The position numbers and the translations under genes are program-made. A stretch of 11,882 bases of DNA from Phycisphaerae bacterium (GTDB lineage Bacteria; Planctomycetota; Phycisphaerae; SM23-33), in assembly GCA_022866005.1 (NCBI GenBank), contig JALHTV010000082.1:1-11882 (forward strand), written 5' to 3'. Positions 1-5,470 of this stretch are shown here, piece after piece. Below the pieces are notes generated by a model. The model saw only the letters and a list, made by a program, of their open reading frames with translations. It made no database searches and was not told the origin of the DNA. Each line of letters begins with the position of its first letter. The stretch's first letter is position 1.

Positions 1-3
1 AAG

Positions 4-73
4 CCCGCCGCATCGCGGTGGGATGCAGGCAAGGCCCGCGATGGGGCGGATCATCCCGCGGCAATGCCGCGGG
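4..73. repeat. Two GC-rich hairpins upstream of scpA
   Basis: The first 114 bases hold no gene I can support. They contain two compact hairpins. One has arms 4-11 and 15-22 (8 pairs, one G-U, loop ATC); the other has arms 55-62 and 66-73 (8 perfect G/C-rich pairs, loop AAT). Neither is followed by a T-run, so a classical intrinsic terminator is not well supported. They could end an upstream transcript, be REP-like intergenic palindromes, or sit in the scpA control region. The structures are seen directly; the role is unknown. Confidence 0.4.
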
Positions 74-74
74 C

Positions 75-104
75 TTCCCAACGATGCACCCGGGCTGTTA
101 TGCT
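75..104 (+). promoter_or_regulatory. Possible weak promoter for scpA
   Basis: A TATGCT -10-like box at 99-104 has a poor TTCCCA -35-like box at 75-80 with an 18-base spacer. Transcription would start around 110-112, only a few bases before the ATG at 115. This would fit the absence of any Shine-Dalgarno sequence before that ATG, but the -35 match is weak and scpA could equally be cotranscribed from outside the window. Confidence 0.2.
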
Positions 105-114
105 CTGGGCAGCG

Positions 115-990
115 ATGACGGAGTATCGCGTCAATCTGGACGTCTACAACGGCCCGCTGGACCTGTTGCTCTACCTCATCCGGCGGGACGAGCTGGACAT
201 CTACGACATCCCGATCGCCCACGTCACCGAGCAGTACCTCCGCTACGTCGAGATGATCAAGGGCCTGGACCCCAACCTGGCCGGGGAGTTCCTGGTGCTG
301 GCGGCGACGCTGATGGAGATCAAGACGCGGATGCTGCTGCTCGGCCCCGCGCCCGAGGAGGGCGAACCGGCGGGCCTGGCCATCGACCCGCGGGCCGAGC
401 TGGTCAAGCAGCTTCTCCAGTACAAGGCCTTCACGGACGTCGCAGGTGACTTGCGCGAGTCGGCCGACCTCCAGGCGCTCAAGTTCCCCCGGCCGGCCCC
501 GGAAGGATCCACGGACCGTGCAGAGATTCCGCTGGAGGACGTCCAGGTCTGGGACCTGGTGGACGCCTTCGGCAAGCTCATGGAGGCCATCGGCCATCGG
601 CCCGCGCCCCACGAGGTCATCTACGACGACACGCCCCTCGAGCTGCACGCCACGGACATCCTGGACCGTCTCCAGCGCGAGGCCGCCCTGACCTTCCAGC
701 GCGTCTTCGAGGGGAGAACACTTCGGTCGGAGATCGTGGGGCTGTTCCTGGCGCTGCTGGAGCTGGTCCGCCGGAAAAAGGTCCGCGCAGCGCAGGACGC
801 CAACTTCGGCCAGATCGTGATTACCCTGTGCGAGCCGCCAGGCGAGCCCCCGGGCGAACCCGCCGCCCCCAGCGCACCTGCCGCGGCGACCGGTGCGGCG
901 CCACAGCCCGCCGCCCCGGCCGAGGAGCAAGGCCAATACCTGGCCGAGCGCGATAACGGGCGGAAGGAGGAACTCGACGGTGTCGGCTGA
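115..990 (+). CDS. scpA: ScpA, segregation and condensation protein A (kleisin)
   Basis: ScpA is the kleisin of the bacterial Smc-ScpAB condensin and bridges the two Smc heads during chromosome organisation. The 291-residue protein shows the family's N-terminal helical region (1-75), including VYNGPLDLLLYLI and the stretch reading LMEIKTRMLLL, and a C-terminal winged-helix region (about 180-237) that contacts the Smc head. After residue 238 comes an unusual tail of about 53 residues rich in Pro, Ala, Gly and Glu, probably disordered. I chose the ATG at 115 because homology starts at once (MTEYRVNLDVYNGPLDLLL); the 17 codons possible upstream from 64 lie in the hairpin and show no family similarity. 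No ribosome-binding site precedes 115. scpB, often adjacent to scpA, is not next to it here; a RidA-family gene follows with an 11-base overlap. Confidence 0.93.
   Translation: MTEYRVNLDVYNGPLDLLLYLIRRDELDIYDIPIAHVTEQYLRYVEMIKGLDPNLAGEFLVLAATLMEIKTRMLLLGPAPEEGEPAGLAIDPRAELVKQLLQYKAFTDVAGDLRESADLQALKFPRPAPEGSTDRAEIPLEDVQVWDLVDAFGKLMEAIGHRPAPHEVIYDDTPLELHATDILDRLQREAALTFQRVFEGRTLRSEIVGLFLALLELVRRKKVRAAQDANFGQIVITLCEPPGEPPGEPAAPSAPAAATGAAPQPAAPAEEQGQYLAERDNGRKEELDGVG
964..970 (+). promoter_or_regulatory. Ribosome-binding site deciding the ridA-like start
   Basis: AAGGAGG at 964-970 lies 9 bases before the GTG at 980, inside the 3' end of scpA. It is the best Shine-Dalgarno match in the window and fixes the start of the downstream gene at a GTG codon rather than at the in-frame ATG at 893. 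Confidence 0.75.
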
Positions 991-1477
991 GAAGCCCAAA
1001 AAGGTCGAGGCGAAGCTTACCGAGCTTGGACTGGCGCTGCCGCCGACGCCCGCGCCGGTGGGGGCCTACGTCCCCGCCGTCCGCACCGGGAAGCTGATCG
1101 TCACCTCCGGCCAGTTGCCGCTGAAGGACGGCAAGCTCCTGGCCACCGGCAAGGTCCCCGCCGATGTGCCGCTGGAGGTTGCCCAGGCCGCAGCCGCCCA
1201 GGCGGTCCTCAACGCCCTGGCCGCCGCGAAGACGGTGGCGGGGTCGCTGGAGGCGATCGCTCGCGTGGTGCGCCTGAAAGTGTTCGTCAACTCCAGCGCC
1301 GGATTCACCGACCAGGCCAAGGTCGCCAATGGCGCCAGCGAGGTGCTGCTGAAGCTGTTCGGGGACGCCGGGCGTCACACCCGTCGCGCCATCGGCGCGG
1401 CCGAGCTGCCGCTAAATTCGCCCGTGGTGCTGGACCTGATCCTGGAGCTTGCCCCCAGCCTCGGCGACTTGGGTTGA
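980..1477 (+). CDS. RidA/YjgF/YER057c/UK114 family protein
   Basis: RidA-family proteins are small trimeric cytosolic enzymes; characterised members hydrolyse reactive enamine/imine intermediates from PLP enzymes. This 165-residue protein belongs to the longer branch of the family, recognised by PVGAYVPAVRTGKLIVTSGQLP (shown in part: VRTGKLIVTSGQLP, residues 34-47), FVNSSAGFTDQAKVANGAS (102-120) and HTRRAIGAAELP (133-144). Arg135 aligns with the substrate-carboxylate-binding Arg of E. coli RidA (Arg105). Because this branch differs from archetypal RidA (about 128 residues), its substrate cannot be named. The GTG start overlaps scpA by 11 bases, so the two genes are probably cotranscribed and translationally coupled. 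No functional link between condensin and imine hydrolysis is evident; the pairing is likely just transcriptional. Confidence 0.88.
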   Translation: MSAEKPKKVEAKLTELGLALPPTPAPVGAYVPAVRTGKLIVTSGQLPLKDGKLLATGKVPADVPLEVAQAAAAQAVLNALAAAKTVAGSLEAIARVVRLKVFVNSSAGFTDQAKVANGASEVLLKLFGDAGRHTRRAIGAAELPLNSPVVLDLILELAPSLGDLG

Positions 1478-1503
1478 CCCGCGCGCGGGAGCCCGCGCTG
1501 AAG

Positions 1504-1523
1504 CCCCCACCGTAAGGTGGGGG
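1504..1523. repeat. Perfect 8-bp hairpin with GTAA loop (IS200/IS605-end-like)
   Basis: Arms 1504-1511 and 1516-1523 pair perfectly around a GTAA tetraloop (GNRA type). The flanks read GAAG before and AGGTTCC after. The pattern GAAGCCCCC, stem-loop, GGGGGAGGTT is one I associate with the 3' (right) ends and omega-RNA scaffolds of IS200/IS605-type TnpB elements; that link is recollection, not a search. No tnpA or tnpB gene is present, so if it is transposon-derived it is a remnant or a non-autonomous copy. It lies between convergent genes (ridA-like and the flavin reductase) and could alternatively be a T-tract-less bidirectional terminator. Confidence 0.4.
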
Positions 1524-1545
1524 AGGTTCCTTGGCACAACATCAT

Positions 1546-1574
1546 CCCCGTGCTCACGCACGGGGCTTCCCGTG
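1546..1574. repeat. Second hairpin with mutually exclusive alternative fold
   Basis: Arms 1546-1553 and 1558-1565 form a perfect 8-bp stem with a TCAC loop. The 3' arm can instead pair with the next bases: CACGGG (1559-1564) with CCCGTG (1569-1574) around a GCTT loop. One segment is therefore shared by two competing stems, as in switching RNAs, although G/C-rich DNA can do this by chance. The rest of the 1478-1683 gap shows only a short GC palindrome directly after the ridA-like stop codon (1478-1489) and a weak stem near 1605-1621. I see no gene in it. Confidence 0.35.
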
Positions 1575-1683
1575 AATAGCTCAGGACCTGGCGTGATCGG
1601 TCCGCAATGGCGAGCCATGCCGCTGGGATGAGCCACCCCGTCCGATACCCCCTCCTGCACCCCCGGTCCCTACTCCCGAGAGG

Positions 1684-2217
1684 TCATCCCAGTCGCGTTA
1701 GGGCGTCGGCCTCGGCGCGGGCTGAGAGCACCTTGCCGAAGTAGATGCGGTGGTAATCGCCGTCCATGTAGGCCCCGGAGAGGATCTCCCCGGCGAGCTT
1801 CTCGGGCAGGACGTCGTTGCTGTGCACCACCTGGCACTCGTAGACAATCGGGCATTGGGCCACCGTCGGGGCCAGGACCATCTGCCCGCGCTCCGCGGTC
1901 AGGTTGCACAGGGCGAACTTGTCCGTGTCGCGCCCGCTGACCGACCCGCAGGTGGCGCAGACCAGGTGCATCCCCGAGGTGGGCACGTTCACCGAAAAGC
2001 AGCCGCTGTGCTCGATGCACCGCCAGGTGTACCGGCTGGGCCGGACCAGCACGACCCACGCCGGCACACTCCAGATCCGCCCCAGGGCACCCCACCCGAT
2101 GGTCATCACGTTGGCCTTGCCCGCCGAGTCGTAGCTGCCCAGCAGCAGCCCCTGCTGGGTCAGGATCTCCACGACCTTGGCGTAGTGCTCGGTGGGATCG
2201 ATTCGCTCTTTGGCCAT
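1684..2217 (-). CDS. Flavin reductase-like domain protein (FMN-binding split barrel)
   Basis: This 177-residue protein has the flavin reductase-like split-barrel fold used by flavin:NAD(P)H reductases, flavoredoxins and small FMN-binding electron carriers. Family marks are VMTIGWGALGRIWSVP (residues 38-52), the V-x-VRPSRYT segment (56-63), FSVNVP (74-79) and SGRDTDKF (94-101). Five cysteines (67, 73, 87, 90, 104) include a CATC pair; whether they bind anything is unknown. The ATG at 2217 follows a GGAGGGG ribosome-binding site by six bases. It starts 25 bases after the Cys-less PurF paralogue on the same strand and is probably the last gene of that operon. It may supply reduced flavin or act as a redox carrier; a direct role with the PurF-like Fe-S proteins is possible but only inferred from position. 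Confidence 0.85.
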   Translation of the reverse strand: MAKERIDPTEHYAKVVEILTQQGLLLGSYDSAGKANVMTIGWGALGRIWSVPAWVVLVRPSRYTWRCIEHSGCFSVNVPTSGMHLVCATCGSVSGRDTDKFALCNLTAERGQMVLAPTVAQCPIVYECQVVHSNDVLPEKLAGEILSGAYMDGDYHRIYFGKVLSARAEADALTRLG

Positions 2218-2242
2218 GTGCGGCCCCTCCGATGGGTTGTGG

Positions 2243-3646
2243 CTAGATCTCGCGGCCGTCCCAGCAGTACGTGCACAGTTTGCTCTTGGGCAGCCCGATG
2301 GCCTCGATGAGGTCTTCCAGCCTCTGGTACCTCAGGGTCGTCAGGTTGAGCGTTTTGCGGATGGCGTCCGTCATCGCGCAGTAGCGCTGGCTGCTGGGGT
2401 TGGCATACTCCTCTAGGTGGCTGTCGTCGCTTCCCTCCAACTGCTTGATGGCCTTGCGCGCCGCCAGGTCGAGCTGCGACTTGGACTGCGAGAAGTTCAG
2501 GAACTTGCACGCGAACGCCAGCGGCGGACAGGCGGGGCGCATGTGGACTTCCTTGGCCCCGAAGTCGTACAGCCGCCGGATCGTGTCGCGAAGCTGCGTC
2601 CCGCGGACGATGGAGTCCTCGCAGAACAGCAGCCGCTTGCCCTCGATGATCTCGCGGATGGGGATGAGCTTCATCCGCGCGATCAGGTCGCGGACCTGCT
2701 GGTCCTGGGGCATAAAGCTCCGCTCCCAGGTGGGGGTGTATTTGACGAACGGCCGGCGGTAGGGAAGGTGCGCCTGGTCGGCGTAGCCGATGGCGTGGCC
2801 CGTGCCGGAATCGGGAATGCCGGCCACCATGTCCACCTTCACGTCGTCCTTCCGCGCCAGGGTCGCCCCGCAGCGGTTCCGTGCGGCCTCGACGTTGATG
2901 CCCTCGTAGCTGGAGGCTGGGTAGCCGAAGTACACCCACAGGAACGTGCAGATCTGCATTCGCGGACCGGGTGGACATTTTTGCTCCATCCCCTCAGCCG
3001 TCAGCAGGACCACCTCGCCGGGGCCCAGACAGCAGACCGTCTCGTAGCCCAGGTTCGGGAACGCGCAGGTCTCCAGCGTGACGGCCCAGGCGCCCTCCTT
3101 TCGCCCGAGGATGACCGGCGTTCGGCCCAGCGCATCGCGGGCGGCGTAGATGCCCCCGCCGGTCAGCAGCAGCATCGAGCAGGAGCCTTCAATCGCACCC
3201 TGAGCGGCGGCGATACCGTCCTCGAAGCTGGCGGCCTGGTTGATCAGCGTCGCGACCAGCTCGGTGGGGTTGATCTGCCCGCCGCTCATCTCCGAGAAGT
3301 GCGTCGCCCGCTTGCCGAAGGCCTGCCGGGCCAGGGCGTCGGCGTTCTTGACCGCGCCGACCGTCACGATGGCATAGGTCCCCAGGTGCGAGCCGATGAT
3401 GAGCGGCTGGTCCTCAGTGTCGCTGATGACCCCGATGCCCTGCGACCCGTGGAGCTGACCCAGCTCGTCCTCGAACTTCGAGCGGAACTGGGCGTTGGAG
3501 ATGTTATGGATGATCCGCGTCAGGCCGTAGGCATTCTTGACGGCCAGGCCGCCGCGGCGCGTGCCCAAATGCGAGTGGTAGTCGGTGCCGTAGAACAGGT
3601 CGTGGACGCAGTCGTCTCTGGAGGCGACGCCAAAGAAACCGCCCAT
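2243..3646 (-). CDS. PurF-like amidophosphoribosyltransferase paralogue lacking the glutaminase Cys
   Basis: PurF transfers ammonia, released from glutamine by an N-terminal Ntn-hydrolase domain, onto PRPP in the first step of purine synthesis. This 467-residue homologue starts MGGFFGV, so the catalytic N-terminal Cys is Gly. The GHTRYAT region has become GIGVISD (70-76), the NG oxyanion motif is replaced (GAVKNADAL, 97-105), and the Asp-Thr-Glu site reads INPTEL (125-130), so glutaminase activity should be absent. The phosphoribosyltransferase domain keeps a PRPP-loop motif, FCEDSIVRGTQ (341-351), and Cys233, Cys380, Cys458 and Cys461 match the four [4Fe-4S] ligands of B. subtilis PurF. Start ATG 3646 has AAAGGA eight bases upstream. 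It lies 85 bases after purF and 25 before the flavin reductase gene. Cys-less homologues beginning GGFFGV occur elsewhere as far as I recall; their function is not known to me. Confidence 0.88.
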   Translation of the reverse strand: MGGFFGVASRDDCVHDLFYGTDYHSHLGTRRGGLAVKNAYGLTRIIHNISNAQFRSKFEDELGQLHGSQGIGVISDTEDQPLIIGSHLGTYAIVTVGAVKNADALARQAFGKRATHFSEMSGGQINPTELVATLINQAASFEDGIAAAQGAIEGSCSMLLLTGGGIYAARDALGRTPVILGRKEGAWAVTLETCAFPNLGYETVCCLGPGEVVLLTAEGMEQKCPPGPRMQICTFLWVYFGYPASSYEGINVEAARNRCGATLARKDDVKVDMVAGIPDSGTGHAIGYADQAHLPYRRPFVKYTPTWERSFMPQDQQVRDLIARMKLIPIREIIEGKRLLFCEDSIVRGTQLRDTIRRLYDFGAKEVHMRPACPPLAFACKFLNFSQSKSQLDLAARKAIKQLEGSDDSHLEEYANPSSQRYCAMTDAIRKTLNLTTLRYQRLEDLIEAIGLPKSKLCTYCWDGREI

Positions 3647-3669
3647 GCCGTGAGTCCTTTGTGCTTGCG

Positions 3670-3691
3670 GGCCAGCCGGGGTTGTCTGGCC
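3670..3691. repeat. Hairpin between the two purF-like genes
   Basis: The 85-base spacer between purF and its paralogue contains GGCCAG (3670-3675) and CTGGCC (3686-3691), a six-pair stem with a ten-base loop and no T-run. It could modulate relative expression or RNA stability of the two coding regions, but a short G/C stem like this is also expected by chance. Confidence 0.25.
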
Positions 3692-3731
3692 GGCGCATGG
3701 TAGCGGATGGCTCCGGGGGCGTCCAGACCTG

Positions 3732-5303
3732 TTACTGGTAGGTCCGGCCGCTCCTGCCGGCGGCGAGGTTCCGTCGGGCCCGTGTCATCAGGCGGTTGCC
3801 CCAGGGGGTGGGATATCGCCCGGTGACGCAACCCAGGCACAGGTCGCCACGGTCGATCTGGAGACAGGCGGCCAGGTCAGGGACGGTCAGGTACCGCAGG
3901 GTGTCGGCGCCCAGGGCCTTGGCCATGCGGGCGACCGTCCGCGCGTCGGGCGTGCCGTCATAGCGGCGGGGGACGAACCGCGGGGCGAACAGCTCACCCA
4001 GGGTAGACATGTCGATGCCGTAGAAGCACGGGGCCACGATCGGCGGGCAGGCCACGCGGACGTGGATCTCCTTGGCGCGCCCGCGCTGCCGCATCTGCCC
4101 CAGCAGCGCCCGCAGCGTGGTCGCGCGGACGATGGAGTCTTCGATGTCGAAGACGCGCTGTCCGGTCAGCACGGCCGGCAGCGGGGTGTACTTGCCCCGG
4201 GCGCTCCAGGCCCGCAGGGAACTGGGCTGGATGAACGTCCTGCCTATGTAGCGATTGCGGATCAGGCCCTCCACCGACGGGATGCCCGTCTGGAACGCGA
4301 ATGCGTCGGCCGAGGCCTTGGCGGTGTCGGGCACGGGCACGACCACGCAGCTCTCGTCCATCCGCTGGTCTTCCAGCTCCGCGAGCCGCCGGCCCAGCCG
4401 CGCGCGGGCCAGGTACACGCTGACCCCGTCCATGGTGCTGGCGACGTTGGAGAAGTACACCCACTCGAAGAAGCAGTGCGCGCGCCGCCGCGGGCGGGCG
4501 ACCTGCTCGAAGCGCAGGCGCCCGCGCTCGATGATGGCCATCTCACCGGGGGCGAAGCTGGCGATCTCGGTGAAGCCCATGTTGGCCAGCGCCACCGACT
4601 CGCTGGCCGCCGCGAACAAGCGCCCCTGCACCGCCCAGCTCAGTGGGCGGAACCCCAGCGGGTCGCGGGCGACGAACATCCGCCCGGATGCATCGAGAAA
4701 CACGAGGTTGTAGGCCCCGTCGAACGAGCGGGCCATCGAGGTCATCACCTCGCGCAGCCCGGCCGGGTGGTCGCCGCGAAGGCGATAGCCCAGGGCGTGC
4801 ATCAGGATCTCGGTGTCGGTGTTGAGCGAGAAGTGGTAGCCGCGGCTGCCGGCCAGGCGGTCGCGGAGCTCGGTGTAGTTGGCCAGGTTGCCGTTGAAGC
4901 CGAAGCTGAACCACTTCCACAGCCGCCCGTGGTGGCGCTCGAAGGGCTGGGCGTAGCGGGCGTCGTCGGCGCCGCAGGTGGCGTAGCGCGTGTGGCCGAT
5001 GGCGGCTTGGCCGGCGTACTCCTCCAGGATCGCGCGGTGCTGGGTCGGGTGCGACATGCGGAAGGCCTCGGTGACCGTGCCGACGTCCTTGTAGGTGTCC
5101 AGGACCTGGGCGCGCCCGGGGTTGTAGCTGCTGATCCCCGCGGCGAGCTGCCCGCGGTTCTGGAGGTCCAGCAGCATCGCCGGTATCCAACTGGCGACGT
5201 TCCCGTTGACGACGGCCTGGCTGGCCGGACCTTCCTTGCCGGCGCGCTGGTCCAGCAAGTACACAGCCGCGATGCCGCATTCGTGATGCAGTTCGTCGCT
5301 CAC
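3732..5303 (-). CDS. purF: Amidophosphoribosyltransferase PurF with intact glutaminase site
   Basis: PurF makes 5-phosphoribosylamine from PRPP and glutamine, the committed step of purine synthesis. The 523-residue protein begins MSDELHHECGIAAV: an eight-residue propeptide ending in Glu precedes the nucleophile Cys9. Glutaminase residues are visible in GHTRYAT (103-109), FNGNL (136-140) and NTDTE (161-165). Cys277, Cys426, Cys489 and Cys492 match the four [4Fe-4S] ligands of the B. subtilis enzyme. The PRPP loop reads DIEDSIVRATT (386-396): Ala394 stands where PurF and most type I phosphoribosyltransferases have Gly, and the first acidic residue is Glu. Start is GTG at 5303, behind a GGGGGAGAG stretch. 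It leads a probable operon with the Cys-less paralogue and a flavin reductase-like gene. It is the better candidate for the housekeeping PurF, though the loop change leaves its transferase efficiency in question. Confidence 0.9.
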   Translation of the reverse strand: MSDELHHECGIAAVYLLDQRAGKEGPASQAVVNGNVASWIPAMLLDLQNRGQLAAGISSYNPGRAQVLDTYKDVGTVTEAFRMSHPTQHRAILEEYAGQAAIGHTRYATCGADDARYAQPFERHHGRLWKWFSFGFNGNLANYTELRDRLAGSRGYHFSLNTDTEILMHALGYRLRGDHPAGLREVMTSMARSFDGAYNLVFLDASGRMFVARDPLGFRPLSWAVQGRLFAAASESVALANMGFTEIASFAPGEMAIIERGRLRFEQVARPRRRAHCFFEWVYFSNVASTMDGVSVYLARARLGRRLAELEDQRMDESCVVVPVPDTAKASADAFAFQTGIPSVEGLIRNRYIGRTFIQPSSLRAWSARGKYTPLPAVLTGQRVFDIEDSIVRATTLRALLGQMRQRGRAKEIHVRVACPPIVAPCFYGIDMSTLGELFAPRFVPRRYDGTPDARTVARMAKALGADTLRYLTVPDLAACLQIDRGDLCLGCVTGRYPTPWGNRLMTRARRNLAAGRSGRTYQ

Positions 5304-5371
5304 CGTTCGCGTCTCTCCCCCGCGGGGCCACGCAAAAACACTAGAACCCGCGACTCGTTCAGGGCACCCCT

Positions 5372-5400
5372 ATGTTACCCAATCGCCCGGCAGACCCCAA
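5372..5400 (-). promoter_or_regulatory. Predicted sigma70-type promoter of the purF operon
   Basis: On the minus strand a -35 box TTGGGG (5400-5395) is followed after exactly 17 bases by a -10 box TAACAT (5377-5372). Transcription would start near 5365, giving a 5' leader of about 60 bases to the GTG at 5303. No purine riboswitch-like structure was recognised in that leader. Confidence 0.35.
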
Positions 5401-5402
5401 CA

Positions 5403-5446
5403 CTAATGCCGGTAAAAGCCCGCATAAGCGGTGCTAATGCCGGCAT
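5403..5446. repeat. Twice-repeated CTAATGCCGG upstream of the purF promoter
   Basis: CTAATGCCGG occurs at 5403-5412 and again at 5434-5443, 31 bases apart (about three helical turns). The second copy is part of a near-palindrome with core ATGCCGGCAT (5437-5446). Both lie directly upstream of the predicted purF -35 box and just past the stop codon of the VIT-VWA gene. They could be a regulator's binding sites for the purF operon or part of the transcript end of the upstream gene. The rest of 5304-5470 shows nothing else I can identify. Confidence 0.35.
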
Positions 5447-5470
5447 CAGGACCTTCGCCAACGCAGCGTG

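Noticed and set aside
64..114. N-terminal extension of ScpA from ATG 64
   Set aside because: It begins within a hairpin, has no ribosome-binding site and is not part of the kleisin family pattern.
1541..1574. Single type I-E-like CRISPR repeat (CATCATCCCCG plus GC palindrome)
   Set aside because: Only one copy exists, the palindrome is longer than in I-E repeats, and there are no spacers or cas genes.
1570..1650. tRNA-like segment (AATAGCTCAG resembles a D-arm)
   Set aside because: No acceptor stem, anticodon arm or T-arm GTTCRA motif can be folded around it.
2417..3703. Long open plus-strand frame (428 codons) opposite the purF paralogue
   Set aside because: Mirror of a conserved gene on the other strand, with no recognisable domain and no ribosome-binding site.
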